64,000 bases of DNA from Bifidobacterium crudilactis (GCF_000738005.1 NZ_JHAL01000002.1:680634-744633), one strand, 5' to 3'. Counted from the stretch's first letter, positions 24,087 through 34,917 are shown. Translations and numbers: made by a program. The notes: a model not told the origin generated them from the sequence alone.

Positions 24087-24157
24087 GATAGCTGCACTAC
24101 AAGGACAGCTATGAGGAGAAATGATTACCACATTGCTGTCCTTGTAGTGCAGTTATC
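24087..24157. repeat. Long hairpin with 27-bp arms
   Basis: Arms at 24087-24113 and 24131-24157 match at 25 of 27 positions around the core CTGCACTACAAGGACAGC, with a 17-base loop. There is no T-run. A related half-copy lies near 61938-61963, so this may be a dispersed palindromic element. Confidence 0.8.
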
Positions 24158-24268
24158 TACGCACATATGGTGAGATAGTCGTCTCGACACAGGGAAGTAT
24201 GTCGTCTGCGCGACTTGAGCTGCAGGCATTGTAGAATTCAATAGAGTCCGCATGAGACAGGGAGCGCC

Positions 24269-26086
24269 ATGTTCAAGGAATATTCTCGTCCGATTACCGA
24301 AGCGATCGACGATGACCGCAACATCTTTTCCGTATTGCAGGAGCGAGCTGACCGCGCACCCGACGACGCTCTTATAGAGTACAAGGACTCCAGGAACGCG
24401 TGGATGTCGTTCAGCGCCTCCGAATTCAGGAATATCGTCGTTGCATTGGCCAAGGGCCTGATAGCCAGGGGCATCATGCCCGGAGACTCCGTGTCGATTA
24501 TCTCTCACACGCGCTGGGAATGGACCGCCCTTGATATGGCCATCATGTCTATTGGAGCCCTGACCGTTCCGGTGTATGAGACGAACTCCTCGGCACAGGT
24601 CCGTATGATATTCAACGACGCCAAGGTCAAGATGGCCTTTGCCGAAACCGATGACCAACGAGACAAAATCGAGTCGGTACGTGACCAATGCGCGTATCTG
24701 AATGACGTGTATGTGATAGATCTCGGCGCTCTGGATGCCCTGACGGCGTATGGGCGTGGTGTGAGCGACGAGGAATTCCTCGAAAGAGAGCAGGGGGTCA
24801 AGGGCTCTGACCTGGCTACCATCGTCTATACATCGGGCTCGACGGGAACTCCGAAAGGCATCGAACTGTCCCATAGCAACTTTGTGTTTGTGACTCATTC
24901 GGGAGTGCAGACCATGCCAGACATCAGTTTGAAGCCGAACAGGCGACTGCTGCTGTTCCTACCGCTGGCACACGTGTTTGCACGATACATGCAGTATTTC
25001 TGTTTCGCAGGGAACATCACCTTGGGTCTGTCGAGCAATCTCAAAACCATTCTTGCGGATTTCCATGCCTTCAAACCAACCTTCATTCTTGCAGTACCCA
25101 GGATTTTCGAGAAGATTTTCAACGCTTCCTCCCAGCGGGCCGGGAAGGGTTTCAAAGGGAGGCTATTCCTCAACTCGGTGGAGGTTGCACGACAGTGGTC
25201 CGCATATCAGCAATCCGGAGAGCGGATGCCCATCGTGTTCAAAGCCAAGCATGCCTTCTTCGACAAGCTGATTTACAGCAACATCATGGAGGTCTTCGGA
25301 GGCTCTGTGGAGTATGCCATTTCAGGCGGCGCTCCGCTGGACACCTCCATCGCGCACTTCTTCAACGGCGTCGGACTGCCCTTGCTTGAAGGCTACGGTA
25401 TGACCGAAACCAGTGCTCCGGCTACGGTCAATCCCACCGAGGGCTACAGGATAGGCACCATCGGAAAGCCGCTCGAAGGCATCAGCGTGGGCATCGACGA
25501 TGACGGGGAGTTGTGCATCAAAGGCGCGAGCGTCTGCGTGGGCTACCACAACCATCCTGAGATCACCACGAGTCAGATCACGGACGGTTGGCTTCACACC
25601 GGTGATCTGGGAACTGTTGACGACGACGGCTTCGTTGCCATCACTGGCAGGAAAAAGGATTTGATTATCACCGCAGGAGGCAAGAACGTCTCACCAAGCG
25701 TGCTTGAAGCGTCGGTCATGACTTCTCCGGTAATCGGACAGTGCCTGGTTATCGGCGACCGCAAGCCCTTCATCGCTGCCTTGGTGGCACTTGACCTTGC
25801 CGAAACGAATACCTGGTTGAAGGCACAGGGTGCAGAAACGGTCGCCAGTCTGGAAGAGGCCAGGCAGAATCCTATCGTGAAGACGGAGGTCGAGCGAGCG
25901 GTGGATACGGCCAACGATCTGGTGTCAAGGGCCGAGTCCATTCGAAAGTTCGAAATCCTGGCTGATGATTTCACCGAGGAGAACGGGATGATCACGCCGA
26001 GTCTCAAAACCAGGCGTGATGCCATCATCGCCAGATACCGTGAGCTTATCGACACCGTCATCTATCGACCACGCAACAAGGCCTGA
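24269..26086 (+). CDS. Long-chain fatty acid--CoA ligase (AMP-dependent synthetase)
   Basis: 605-residue acyl-CoA synthetase that activates a fatty acid through acyl-AMP. Seen: P-loop-like YTSGSTGTPKG (from residue 187), GYGMTETSAP (375-), GWLHTGDLG and [16 protein letters not shown] near the hinge. GGGAGC before the ATG supports this start. A paralogue lies 5 kb away at 31230. The two are similar in length and motifs but differ in the C-terminus. Probable role: membrane-lipid acyl activation or scavenging of exogenous fatty acid. Confidence 0.92.
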   Translation: MFKEYSRPITEAIDDDRNIFSVLQERADRAPDDALIEYKDSRNAWMSFSASEFRNIVVALAKGLIARGIMPGDSVSIISHTRWEWTALDMAIMSIGALTVPVYETNSSAQVRMIFNDAKVKMAFAETDDQRDKIESVRDQCAYLNDVYVIDLGALDALTAYGRGVSDEEFLEREQGVKGSDLATIVYTSGSTGTPKGIELSHSNFVFVTHSGVQTMPDISLKPNRRLLLFLPLAHVFARYMQYFCFAGNITLGLSSNLKTILADFHAFKPTFILAVPRIFEKIFNASSQRAGKGFKGRLFLNSVEVARQWSAYQQSGERMPIVFKAKHAFFDKLIYSNIMEVFGGSVEYAISGGAPLDTSIAHFFNGVGLPLLEGYGMTETSAPATVNPTEGYRIGTIGKPLEGISVGIDDDGELCIKGASVCVGYHNHPEITTSQITDGWLHTGDLGTVDDDGFVAITGRKKDLIITAGGKNVSPSVLEASVMTSPVIGQCLVIGDRKPFIAALVALDLAETNTWLKAQGAETVASLEEARQNPIVKTEVERAVDTANDLVSRAESIRKFEILADDFTEENGMITPSLKTRRDAIIARYRELIDTVIYRPRNKA

Positions 26087-26149
26087 ACATCACGGGCTCG
26101 TCGTCAGTTCTGGCTGAGGAGCCAGTGATGATGATGAGCCTGACCGAGG

Positions 26150-26187
26150 CAGGAGAGTGGTCACGAGAGTGACCGCATCGTCCTGCT
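26150..26187. terminator. Hairpin between convergent genes
   Basis: Inner arms GGTCAC and GTGACC around GAGA (26159-26174), enclosed by GCAGGA and TCCTGC. It lies between the stops of two convergent genes and may serve both. Confidence 0.45.
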
Positions 26188-26189
26188 CT

Positions 26190-27941
26190 CTACAATCCGG
26201 CGTCTGCGGCCGTGACGTAGTTGGTGTCTATCAGTACGCTTTTGAGATTCGATGCGGAAACGGTCAGCAGTTCCTTCTGCAAGGTCGGCGCGCTGATGCC
26301 GTTGCTGGTCTCCGTCCTGATTGAGTCGTCGGCATTCACCTGCTGCGAGGTATTCAGCTGGACCACCGCTTTCGCCAACGTACTGCCGATGCCTTTACGG
26401 TCCTCCAACGAGGTCATCCACTGCTGCCCGTCGACGATGTTGGGAATATTGTCGAGGTAGGCGCCGTAACCTGTGACGATCGGCCAGGCGCTGCTGTTCA
26501 AACCACCGGTATCGTCTGACTGCTGAGATGACGAGGAATCTGACGACGAGGAATCTGACGACGAGGAATCCTGGGAGGATGAGCCGCCGGAGGAATCGGC
26601 ATCGCCGTTTGTCGATGGCGCGACGCTGGGGTCCGGAGCCTTGCTCTTTTTAAGGTCCTTTTTGCCTGTGATGTTGTCCACGATTCCGGCAATCGATATT
26701 TCAGGATTGATATCTGCCGAGGAACCCGTATATCCCATGGAAGTGAGTGTTTCGGTCACCTCGGAGGCCACATAGTCGTTCATGGACAGGATGCCGTCGA
26801 TGCGTGTTCGTGTTGAAGCCGACTTGTTCTGCTTCCCGAGCCTTGCAGTGAGTTCCTTTTTTACGGAGTCCTCGTTCGAAGCGTTGAATTTCAGAAGCTT
26901 CCAGCTATCCGCAGAGCTGTTCTTATCAAGCAGCCCTGAGGGGCTTTCCACTGCACCGCTGCGGAAATAGGGGCCAAGCACCTCCCAAATCGCCGAGAAG
27001 GCGGTCTTGTTGAAGGTGTCGACATCGGCGGTGTCCGTGGTCGAGGAGCCTGAGGGGAGCAGGACCTCGATCTGCTTGGGGTTTTCCTTGCTGGTCTTGT
27101 CCAGCTCGAGTTTACTGACCAGCTGCTTTGCCTGCACCTGCGCCATCTGCGCGACTGAGGCCATAGGAACGAAAAGGTCGGGTGTGAACCCTTCGAAGGT
27201 TGAGGACAGCAGGACGACGTGCATGCCCGAATTTCGGGCCAGATTCAGCGCAGAACGCAGACGGACGATCGCTTCATGCCGTGTTGTCGAAGCATCGTTC
27301 GAGGTTGTCGAAGGTGATGCCGACGAGTTTGAGGAGTCTGTATCCAAGGACGCTCCGGAGGGGGACTCGGTTGTCGAAGGCGAACTGCTCGACACTGACG
27401 CAGAGGTCTTCTCTGTGATGTGGCTGCCGAAATAATCACCGTACTGACGCTGTGAATCGGTGGTGTCAGTTACGGGCGCCACAATAATCGTATGGTTTTT
27501 CGCCGAGGCCGCAGCCGTCGTCTGCGAGGAGCCTGCACTGGTGGTCGAGCCGCCGGACGATGAAGTCGAGGAAGCTATGTGGCTGACCACATAGTCCTGT
27601 ACCGCCTGGCTCTGGTCATCCAGGTTGTCGAAACTCTTCGCGGTGATTGAGCTCTTCTTCATATGCTGATTCTGCAGGGATGCCATCAGTTCGGAAACGA
27701 AGGCCGTCCACTTGTTGAGAGGAGTGTGCTGGGAAAGCGTAATTCCGTCCGATGGCGTGAAAATCGCCGCGTTTCCGGAGTCGGCGGATGAGGTCGTGGG
27801 ACTTGAGCTGGTCTCGCCTGTATCTGGGGCCAAACTACATCCGGAGAAGGAGAACACCAACGCCACGGTAAGCACCGCAGTGAGTGCTTCACCTGTACGC
27901 CTGCGCAAACCTGACCTGTTCCTGCCGCCATGAAGTGTCAC
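26190..27941 (-). CDS. Ser-rich lipoprotein resembling sugar-binding proteins
   Basis: 583-residue exported lipoprotein. Seen: signal peptide with lipobox-like FSGC (Cys near residue 35), then Ser/Thr-rich linker, and segments such as TIIVAPVTDT, GMHVVLLSSTF and DGILSMNDYVASEVTETLTSMGY, which look like a periplasmic-binding-protein fold. A low-complexity Ser/Asp/Gln stretch near the C-terminal third comes from a 15-bp DNA repeat (26525-26575). I chose the GTG at 27941 because AAGGGG precedes it and it gives a proper signal peptide; an ATG at 27992 is possible. No transporter genes are adjacent, so the ligand is unknown. Confidence 0.7.
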   Translation of the reverse strand: MTLHGGRNRSGLRRRTGEALTAVLTVALVFSFSGCSLAPDTGETSSSPTTSSADSGNAAIFTPSDGITLSQHTPLNKWTAFVSELMASLQNQHMKKSSITAKSFDNLDDQSQAVQDYVVSHIASSTSSSGGSTTSAGSSQTTAAASAKNHTIIVAPVTDTTDSQRQYGDYFGSHITEKTSASVSSSSPSTTESPSGASLDTDSSNSSASPSTTSNDASTTRHEAIVRLRSALNLARNSGMHVVLLSSTFEGFTPDLFVPMASVAQMAQVQAKQLVSKLELDKTSKENPKQIEVLLPSGSSTTDTADVDTFNKTAFSAIWEVLGPYFRSGAVESPSGLLDKNSSADSWKLLKFNASNEDSVKKELTARLGKQNKSASTRTRIDGILSMNDYVASEVTETLTSMGYTGSSADINPEISIAGIVDNITGKKDLKKSKAPDPSVAPSTNGDADSSGGSSSQDSSSSDSSSSDSSSSQQSDDTGGLNSSAWPIVTGYGAYLDNIPNIVDGQQWMTSLEDRKGIGSTLAKAVVQLNTSQQVNADDSIRTETSNGISAPTLQKELLTVSASNLKSVLIDTNYVTAADAGL

Positions 27942-28040
27942 GATGCCCCTTATTGTCGAAATGCAATCTGTTGCAACTGTAGCAACGCTCACTGGAAAGG
28001 ATATTCGCGGGTGTGCGTTTCTCCCAGGTCATGGCAAAAA

Positions 28041-28092
28041 CTGCACCATACATGCAGATGCGGAACCTTGTGTACCGGCATGTATGGTGCAG
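28041..28092 (-). terminator. Terminator of the isocitrate dehydrogenase gene
   Basis: Perfect 15-bp arms (CTGCACCATACATGC and its complement) with a 22-base loop. On the minus strand the stem is followed by TTTTT. It begins about 20 bases after the icd stop. Confidence 0.85.
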
Positions 28093-28113
28093 CGAGCTGG
28101 AGACGATGCGCGA

Positions 28114-29331
28114 CTATCTGCTCAAGGCTTTCCGCAGATTGTCGTCCAGAGCATCCATGAACCCTTCGGTATCCAGCCAGGCCTGCTCGTGTCCGACCAG
28201 TGTCGCGAGATCCTTGGTCATGCTTCCGGATTCGACGGTCGAAATTATCACTTGTTCAAGCGTCTGGGCGAAATGAGCGACATCCGGTGTGCCGTCGAGT
28301 TTCGCGCGGTGCTTGAGGCCGCCGGTCCATGCATAGATGGAGGCGATGGGGTTCGTCGAGGTCTTTTCGCCCTTCTGCCAACGACGATAATGTCTTGTGA
28401 CGGTACCGTGCGCGGCCTCGGCTTCGACGGTCTGCCCGTCCGGAGTCATCAGCACGGAAGTCATCAGGCCGAGTGAGCCGAATCCTTGGGCGACCGTATC
28501 GGATTGGACGTCGCCGTCGTAGTTCTTGCAGGCCCAGACGTACCCTCCGGGCCATTTCAGTGAGCTTGCGACCATATCGTCTATCAGACGATGCTCGTAG
28601 GTCAGACCGGCCTCCTCATAACGCTGTCGGTACTCTTCTTCGAAAATCTGGGCGAAGATGTCCTTGAAGCGTCCGTCGTACGCCTTGAGGATGGTGTTCT
28701 TCGTGCTGAGGTATACGGGGTAGTTCCTCAGCAGCCCGTAATTGAAGCATGCCCGTGCGAATCCGGTGATTGATTCGTCCAGATTGTACTGGACCTGCGC
28801 CACTCCGGACCCTGGATAGTCGAAGACCACATGCTCGATGGCTTCTCCGCCATCCTCGGGAGTGAAGGTCACCGTCAATCTGCCCTTGCCCGGAACCTGG
28901 AAGTCGGTGGCTTTGTACTGGTCTCCGAATGCGTGTCTGGCGACGATGATGGGTTTTTCCCAGCCAGGTACCAGACGGGGAATATTGGAGATGACGATGG
29001 GCTCGCGGAAAATCGTGCCGCCGAGAATATTGCGAATCGTGCCGTTCGGAGACTTCCACATCCGTTTCAGCCCGAATTCCTCGACCCGTGCCTCGTCGGG
29101 CGTGATGGTGGCGCACTTGACTCCGACATGCTCGCGCTTGATGGCGTTGGCTGCATCTATGGTCACCTGGTCGTCGGTGGCATCACGGTATTCGATGCCT
29201 AGGTCGTAATAGTCGAGATTGATGTCAAGATAAGGCAGAATCAGTCGGTCCTTGATGTCCTTCCAGATGACACGGGTCATCTCATCGCCGTCGAGTTCGA
29301 CGACGGTACCTTCGACTTTGATTTTGGACAT
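28114..29331 (-). CDS. icd: NADP-dependent isocitrate dehydrogenase
   Basis: 405-residue dehydrogenase of the eukaryote-like homodimeric type, converting isocitrate to 2-oxoglutarate and NADPH in the cytosol. Seen: [18 protein letters not shown] near the N-terminus, [19 protein letters not shown] (substrate site), and the late segment [12 protein letters not shown]. Length matches the family. A strong terminator lies just downstream. In bifidobacteria, which lack a full TCA cycle, it supplies 2-oxoglutarate for glutamate synthesis; that role is general knowledge. Confidence 0.97.
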   Translation of the reverse strand: MSKIKVEGTVVELDGDEMTRVIWKDIKDRLILPYLDINLDYYDLGIEYRDATDDQVTIDAANAIKREHVGVKCATITPDEARVEEFGLKRMWKSPNGTIRNILGGTIFREPIVISNIPRLVPGWEKPIIVARHAFGDQYKATDFQVPGKGRLTVTFTPEDGGEAIEHVVFDYPGSGVAQVQYNLDESITGFARACFNYGLLRNYPVYLSTKNTILKAYDGRFKDIFAQIFEEEYRQRYEEAGLTYEHRLIDDMVASSLKWPGGYVWACKNYDGDVQSDTVAQGFGSLGLMTSVLMTPDGQTVEAEAAHGTVTRHYRRWQKGEKTSTNPIASIYAWTGGLKHRAKLDGTPDVAHFAQTLEQVIISTVESGSMTKDLATLVGHEQAWLDTEGFMDALDDNLRKALSR

Positions 29332-29436
29332 GCACAGCCTCCTATATGAATATGTTAGGAATACGGGTCAAGTTTTACCCGACGTGTGTTACTGACATTA
29401 GCCGAGCGGTCGGGCATGCGCATTAATCTGTTTGGT

Positions 29437-30560
29437 ATGTCTCAGGAAATCGAAATAGGTCTCGGTAAAAAAGGTCGTCTTGCGTACTCGCTTGATGACG
29501 TAGCCATTGTTCCCTCACGCAGGACTCGCGACCCTCAGGACGTGTCCACAACCTGGCAGGTCGATGCCTATGAATTCGATATCCCGGTGCTCGGAGCCCC
29601 GATGGACTCGGTGACGAGCCCCAAAACCGCAATAGCGATGGGCAAGCTCGGCGGTCTTGGTGTCCTGGACCTGGAGGGGCTGTGGACACGCTACGAGAAT
29701 CCCGAAGCGCTGCTGCAGGAGATAGCGGAGCTTCCCGCAGAATCGGCGACACGACGCATTCAGGAGATCTATGCCGAACCCGTCAAACCCGAGCTCATCA
29801 CCCAGCGTCTGCATGAGATTCGCGATGCCGGCGTCACGGTCGCAGGGGCACTGTCTCCGCAACGTACCCAGCAGTTCTCTTCCACGGTTATCGATGCTGG
29901 TGTGGACCTCTTTGTGATCCGCGGCACGGCCGTCTCGGCGGAACACGTTTCGACCACGCATGAACCGCTGAATCTCAAGCAGTTCATCTACGACCTTGAC
30001 GTCCCCGTCATCGTGGGAGGCGCGGCGACCTATCAGGCAGCCCTGCATCTCATGCGCACCGGTGCCGCAGGTGTGCTCGTCGGCTTCGGCGGCGGAGCGG
30101 TATCCGCCACGCGTGGCACGATCGGCGTGCATGCGCCCATGGCGACGGCCATCGCAGACGTATCCGAGGCGCGCCGCGACTATATGGATGAGTCCGGTGG
30201 GCGTTACGTTCAGGTCATAGCGGACAGCGGGATGGGCAGGTCCGGCAGCTTTGTCAAGGCCTTGGCCCTGGGCGCGGATGCCGTGATGCTGGGAACACCA
30301 CTCGCCAGAGCCGACGAGGCTCCCGGACATGGCAAGCACTGGGGGCGGAAGCCCGCCACGCGGAGTTGCCACGTGGTTTCAGAGCCGATGTCGGTACTGT
30401 CGCCCCGCTGCAGGAGATTCTCAACGGGCCGAGCCATCAGCCTGATGGCAGAACCAATTTCGTCGGTGCACTGCGCCGTGCAATGGCCTCGACAGGATAT
30501 GTTGACATCAAGAACTTCCAGCGCTGCGGTGTGGTGGTGACGCCTTTCGCCAAAGCCTGA
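29437..30560 (+). pseudogene. GuaB3-family IMP dehydrogenase-related protein, frameshifted near the 3' end
   Basis: The N-terminal 300 residues match GuaB3: MSQEIEIGLGKKGRLAY, APMDSVTSP, and the phosphate loops VGFGGGAVSATRG and IADSGMGRSGS. At 30341-30345 the frame changes inside a run of five G. One more G would restore HWGAEARHAELPRGF and the rest of the family C-terminus, which is found in another frame to 30560. As given, the product would end at 30540 with an unrelated tail of about 65 residues. Either a true mutation or a homopolymer sequencing error. The start at 29437 follows the family N-terminus; upstream in-frame starts exist at 29386 and 29416. Confidence 0.85.
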
Positions 30561-30705
30561 CCCGGCCCGGTCAAGGTCGGATGACACTCGGCAGTCCGGC
30601 ACTTGTCCACAAATTGGCGGTATGCGATTGACCCGTGGTCGACAACCTTGAGATGCTCGTGGAATGTAACTATTTCACGAGCATCACTAGTTGTAAGGAG
30701 TGGCT

Positions 30706-31188
30706 ATGGGAGGGATAACAGGATTTCGGAACGAGTACGGCATAGCGACCGCCGAAAGCATCGTGGCTTTGGGGAGGGGGATGCTGCCGGTGTCGATGCA
30801 TATCGCCCGGTGTGCTCCCAGCACCCTGAGCAACGAGCAGTGCCAGGGCCTTTCGGTCTCTGCATGTCGACTCGCATGCATGGCGCTCGACGTGACACGC
30901 GGTCGCCTCAACCCACGGCTGCTGCAGCGAGCGGTCGATGCACCCATTATCCATAAGCTTGAGATCCTGGGGACTCTGCTCAGCGAGCATCTTTCCGGGG
31001 ATGATGTCGGCAACCACGAGATTCTGCGGCTTCCCGTGGTTGCACGCGACCTGGAGACGGTGCTGGTGAGTCCGCAGCTTCTGGAGGTCGTGGTGCATAT
31101 GAATATCGGGCGGACCCAGTATTGGGCGAATGTCATCATGCGCCATCGAAACGGCCGATGGATATGCACCATGCTTGATGTTGGCTGA
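30706..31188 (+). CDS. Uncharacterised actinobacterial protein (possibly Rv3235-like)
   Basis: 160-residue soluble protein with good AAGGAG at 30695-30700 before the ATG. I see no catalytic motif. The C-terminus (VSPQLLEVVVHMN, then MRHRNGRWICTMLDVG) resembles the end of Rv3235-family proteins, which have no known function. The middle is helical and Cys-containing. It lies between the GuaB3 gene and the second acyl-CoA ligase on the same strand, with small gaps. Confidence 0.45.
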   Translation: MGGITGFRNEYGIATAESIVALGRGMLPVSMHIARCAPSTLSNEQCQGLSVSACRLACMALDVTRGRLNPRLLQRAVDAPIIHKLEILGTLLSEHLSGDDVGNHEILRLPVVARDLETVLVSPQLLEVVVHMNIGRTQYWANVIMRHRNGRWICTMLDVG

Positions 31189-31229
31189 ATAGCGTACCTC
31201 GGACCGTGCATCGTCTTATAGTTGAAGTC

Positions 31230-33338
31230 ATGCTTAGAGAATTTTCCATAGAGACCTCTCGTCCGACGAACGATGACGATACCGTGTTTTCCCTGCTCAG
31301 CAACCGGGCGCAACAACATCCTGAAGACGTCATTGCACAGTGGCAAGACCAATTCACGAAAGAGTGGCACGATGTCAGGGCCGAACAGATGCTCGAGCGC
31401 GTCCGTGAAGTCGCCAAGGGTCTGGTTGCCCTGGGCGTAGAGAAGGGCAGCACCGTTCTCATCTATTCGGCCACATGCTACGACTGGGGCGTCGTCGACT
31501 TCGCGTGCGCCTCCATAGGTGCCGTCTCCGTGCCCATCTATGAGACCGACTCCAGCAAACAGGCATCGGCGATTGTCAAGGATGTCAAGCCTGTTGTGGC
31601 GTTTGCCGGTGACAGCGATCATGCTCAGGTACTGGAGGCGTTGCGGGGTACCTCGCAGGCGATGACCTACGTATTCAACTTCGAATCCGGTGGTCTGAAT
31701 GCGGTGAGCGATTTTGGCGAGTCGGTTTCCGACGAGGACCTGAACGCGCTGATTGCCAAGGTCAAGGCGGATGACCTCAACACCATCGTGTACACATCGG
31801 GTTCCACGGGCAAGCCCAAGGGCGTCATGCTCACGAATCGTAATTTCACGCATATCGTATATGCCGGGTACGAGGCCTTGCCGAATATGCTGGCTGCTCC
31901 CAGTCGGCTGCTGTTGTTCCTGCCTCTGGCCCACTGCTTCGCCCGATACATTCAGTATGTGGCGATCGGTTCCCAAGGCGTGGTCGGTTATGTACCGAAC
32001 ACCAGGCACCTGCTCGCCGATCTGCGCAGTTTCAAACCTTCGTATCTGCTCGGCGTTCCCCGTGTATTCGAGAAGGTCTACAACGCCGCGTCACAGAAAG
32101 CGGGAGCGGGAATACGCGGCCGCCTGTTCGCGAACGCCTTCGCTCACTTCGTCCAATGGTCAAAGACGGCCCAGCAGGGTGAGAGGCATTCCCTTGTACA
32201 ACGGATGCAGCATCAGTTCTTCATGAGCACCGTCGGCAGCTCCATACGTTCGGCGCTGGGGCCCAATCTGCGCTTCCTCGCGTGCGGAGGTGCCCCGATG
32301 AACGCCGATTTGGCGCATTTCTTCAACGGCATCGAAGACATCACCTTCATTCAGGGGTATGGCATGACCGAAACCGCAGCGCCTTGCTGCGTCAACGGCG
32401 AGATCGAGAACGAGGTCGGTTCGGTGGGACGGCCCGGTCCCGGCATCGCCGTCGCCCTCGGAGACGATGACGAGCTGCTGGTCAAAGGTCCGAACGTCTT
32501 CGTCGGCTATTACGGCAGCAAGCGCATGGACAAGTCGGTTGTCGACGCGGACGGTTGGCTCCACACCGGTGACCTGGCCTCTATCGACGACAACGGTTTC
32601 GTATTCATCACCGGGCGCAAGAAGGACATCATCATCACCGCGGGCGGCAAGAACATCAGCCCGGCTCCGTTGGAGGACACCATCTCCAGCTGCCCGATCG
32701 TTTCGCAATCCGTCGTGGTCGGCGATGGCAAGCCCTTCATCGGCGCTCTGGTGACCCTTGACCCCGATATGCTCGCATCATGGCTCAAATCACAGGGGCT
32801 TGATACGGCGATGTCGGTGGAAGAGGCGGCAGGCAACGACGCGGTCAGGGCTTTCGTGCAACAGTTCGTGGATCAGGCGAACAGCACGGTTTCCAGAGCG
32901 GAGTCGGTGCGGAAATTCATCATCCTCAACGAGGACTTCACGCAGGACCAGGGAACCTTGACTCCAAGCATGAAGGTGGTACGGCCGCAGGTTCTCAAAA
33001 TCTATGCGCAGGTGATCGACAAGGTACTCTATGCGCCGAAGAATCCTAATGCCAGAGCCGTTCCCGCAACATCGAAATTCATTGAAAAAGCCAGCGAATC
33101 GGTTACTCCACTGGTCAGTATGGCTCAGGAAAACGCCATGCCGAAGATCAATGAGATGCGTGAGGCACTGGACCGTGCAAGAAGCAATGTGTCTGATTCC
33201 TTTGCTAGCGTTTCCGAAAGAATCCGCTCGACCCAGGAAAACGACGGTCATGATGCCGACGAACAAGGTGCGGAACATGACGTCCAGACCGGGTCGGATA
33301 CATCGGACAACAAGAACAGTGACGCCAACGAGGAGTAA
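31230..33338 (+). CDS. Long-chain fatty acid--CoA ligase with C-terminal acidic tail
   Basis: 702-residue acyl-CoA synthetase, paralogue of the protein at 24269. Seen: [11 protein letters not shown] (from residue 188), [22 protein letters not shown] and [16 protein letters not shown]. After the usual C-terminal lid it continues for about 95 residues as a helix ([20 protein letters not shown]) and a highly acidic Asp/Glu/Asn tail, absent from the paralogue. The start at 31230 was chosen because it aligns with the paralogue; the ribosome site is weak. Two bases after its stop begins the deformylase gene. Confidence 0.9.
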   Translation: MLREFSIETSRPTNDDDTVFSLLSNRAQQHPEDVIAQWQDQFTKEWHDVRAEQMLERVREVAKGLVALGVEKGSTVLIYSATCYDWGVVDFACASIGAVSVPIYETDSSKQASAIVKDVKPVVAFAGDSDHAQVLEALRGTSQAMTYVFNFESGGLNAVSDFGESVSDEDLNALIAKVKADDLNTIVYTSGSTGKPKGVMLTNRNFTHIVYAGYEALPNMLAAPSRLLLFLPLAHCFARYIQYVAIGSQGVVGYVPNTRHLLADLRSFKPSYLLGVPRVFEKVYNAASQKAGAGIRGRLFANAFAHFVQWSKTAQQGERHSLVQRMQHQFFMSTVGSSIRSALGPNLRFLACGGAPMNADLAHFFNGIEDITFIQGYGMTETAAPCCVNGEIENEVGSVGRPGPGIAVALGDDDELLVKGPNVFVGYYGSKRMDKSVVDADGWLHTGDLASIDDNGFVFITGRKKDIIITAGGKNISPAPLEDTISSCPIVSQSVVVGDGKPFIGALVTLDPDMLASWLKSQGLDTAMSVEEAAGNDAVRAFVQQFVDQANSTVSRAESVRKFIILNEDFTQDQGTLTPSMKVVRPQVLKIYAQVIDKVLYAPKNPNARAVPATSKFIEKASESVTPLVSMAQENAMPKINEMREALDRARSNVSDSFASVSERIRSTQENDGHDADEQGAEHDVQTGSDTSDNKNSDANEE

Positions 33339-33340
33339 TT

Positions 33341-33826
33341 GTGGCAATTCGTGACATACGGGTGGTTCCTGATCCCGTGCTTCGCACACCCTGCGAGACC
33401 ATCACCAATATCACCCCGGCGGTGCGCAGACTGGTGACTGACCTTCTGGAAACGGTCGATGACCCCGGCCGGGCTGGCTTGTCGGCGAATCAGATAGGCG
33501 TCAGTCTCAGGGCGTTCTCGTTCAACATCGAAGGCAAGCTGGGGTATGTGCTCAATCCGGTGATAGAGGAGACATCGGGGGAGCAGTATGGCGACGAGGG
33601 ATGTCTCTCCTTGCCGGGGTTGTGGTATCAGACACGGAGGGCTGATTACGCACGTGTTCGTGGCATCGACCTCGAAGGCGAGGAAATCGTACTTGAAGGC
33701 AGTGGTCTGATGGGACGCATGCTGCAACATGAATGCGACCATCTGGACGGGCACGTCTACATTGATCGGCTTGAGAAGGATGTTCGGCGCCAGGCGTTGA
33801 AACAGCTCAGAACTCAAGGTCTCTGA
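33341..33826 (+). CDS. def: Peptide deformylase
   Basis: 161-residue metalloenzyme that removes the formyl group from nascent proteins. Seen: all three family motifs, GLSANQIG (G[Al]xAxQ with Ser), EGCLSLPG and the zinc/iron site HECDH. Starts with GTG at 33341 after GAGGAG. It overlaps closely with the acyl-CoA ligase operon upstream and is followed by the rpsB leader. Confidence 0.97.
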   Translation: MAIRDIRVVPDPVLRTPCETITNITPAVRRLVTDLLETVDDPGRAGLSANQIGVSLRAFSFNIEGKLGYVLNPVIEETSGEQYGDEGCLSLPGLWYQTRRADYARVRGIDLEGEEIVLEGSGLMGRMLQHECDHLDGHVYIDRLEKDVRRQALKQLRTQGL

Positions 33827-33864
33827 AGCGTGCCACGGGCAGGGAATGTTGTGGTATCGTAATT

Positions 33865-33940
33865 ATTCGTGTGTCGCCTTGAATCCGATGCAGTCGCAAA
33901 CATCGGATTCGCTTTTGTAACCACTATCAGACACACGAAT
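33865..33940 (+). promoter_or_regulatory. Structured leader of rpsB
   Basis: Nested stems: outer ATTCGTGTGTC (33865-33875) with GACACACGAAT (33930-33940), inner GAATCCGATG (33881-33890) with CATCGGATTC (33901-33910). The inner stem is followed by GCTTTTG. Either an S2-binding autoregulatory leader or a terminator after def; the nested form favours a leader. Confidence 0.6.
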
Positions 33941-34038
33941 TCGCGTCATGCCAGCGATGACCTGTGTCGGTCGGCCTTCGGGTTGCACTCAGGATCGCAT
34001 GACCAGGCAATAACCGGCAATGAAAGGCACAATTCAAT

Positions 34039-34917
34039 ATGGCACAGATCACCATGAGCGAAATGCTCAAGGCAGGCGTCCATTTCGGTCACCAGACCCG
34101 TCGTTGGAACCCGAAGATGAAGCAGTACATCTTGGTGGAGCGCAACGGCATTCATATCATCAATCTTTTCAAGTCCCTCGAGCTCATCGACAAGGCCTAT
34201 GACTTCATTCGTCAGACCGTGGCCCACAACGGCACCGTTCTGTTCGTCGGCACCAAGAAGCAGGCTCAGGAAGCGGTTAAGAGCCAGGCAACACGAGTGA
34301 ACATGCCGTATGTGTCCGAGCGTTGGCTCGGTGGCATGCTCACCAACTTCCAGACCGTCTCCAAGCGCGTTTCGCGTCTGAAGGAACTGGAGGAGATGGA
34401 CTTCACCGACGTCCACGCCTCCGGTCTGACCAAGAAGGAACTGCTGCTGCTCGAGCGCGAAAAGGACAAGCTGGACAGGCAGCTCGGCGGTATCCGCAAC
34501 ATGAACCGCACGCCTTCCGCACTGTTCATCGTGGACATCAACAAGGAAGCCCTCGCCGTGCAGGAGGCTCATAAGCTCGGGATTCCCGTGGTGGCCCTGG
34601 TCGATACGAACACCGATCCGGAACAGGTCGAATACCCCATTCCCGCCAACGACGACGCCATTCGTGGCATCGAACTGCTTACCAGCCTTATGGCCGATGC
34701 GGTTGCGGAAGGTACGCTCGATCGCTCCAACAAGGCAAGCAAGACGGAGACCACCGCAGAGCAGCCTCTGGCCGAGTGGGAACAGGAACTGCTGAAGAAG
34801 CAGGATTCCGAAGCTCCAGCCGAAGCGCAGGGCGAGAAGAAGGAGGCTGCGGCTCCTGCCGAGGCCGCTGCCGAAGCTCCCGCCGAGGTCAAGACCGAAA
34901 CGGCCGAAGCCGAGTAA
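34039..34917 (+). CDS. rpsB: 30S ribosomal protein S2
   Basis: 292-residue small-subunit protein. Seen: [26 protein letters not shown] and the S2 segments [23 protein letters not shown] and [14 protein letters not shown]. The last 45 residues are an Ala/Glu/Lys extension as in other bifidobacterial S2. The promoter/leader region upstream is structured. tsf follows after 55 bases with a hairpin between. Confidence 0.99.
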   Translation: MAQITMSEMLKAGVHFGHQTRRWNPKMKQYILVERNGIHIINLFKSLELIDKAYDFIRQTVAHNGTVLFVGTKKQAQEAVKSQATRVNMPYVSERWLGGMLTNFQTVSKRVSRLKELEEMDFTDVHASGLTKKELLLLEREKDKLDRQLGGIRNMNRTPSALFIVDINKEALAVQEAHKLGIPVVALVDTNTDPEQVEYPIPANDDAIRGIELLTSLMADAVAEGTLDRSNKASKTETTAEQPLAEWEQELLKKQDSEAPAEAQGEKKEAAAPAEAAAEAPAEVKTETAEAE

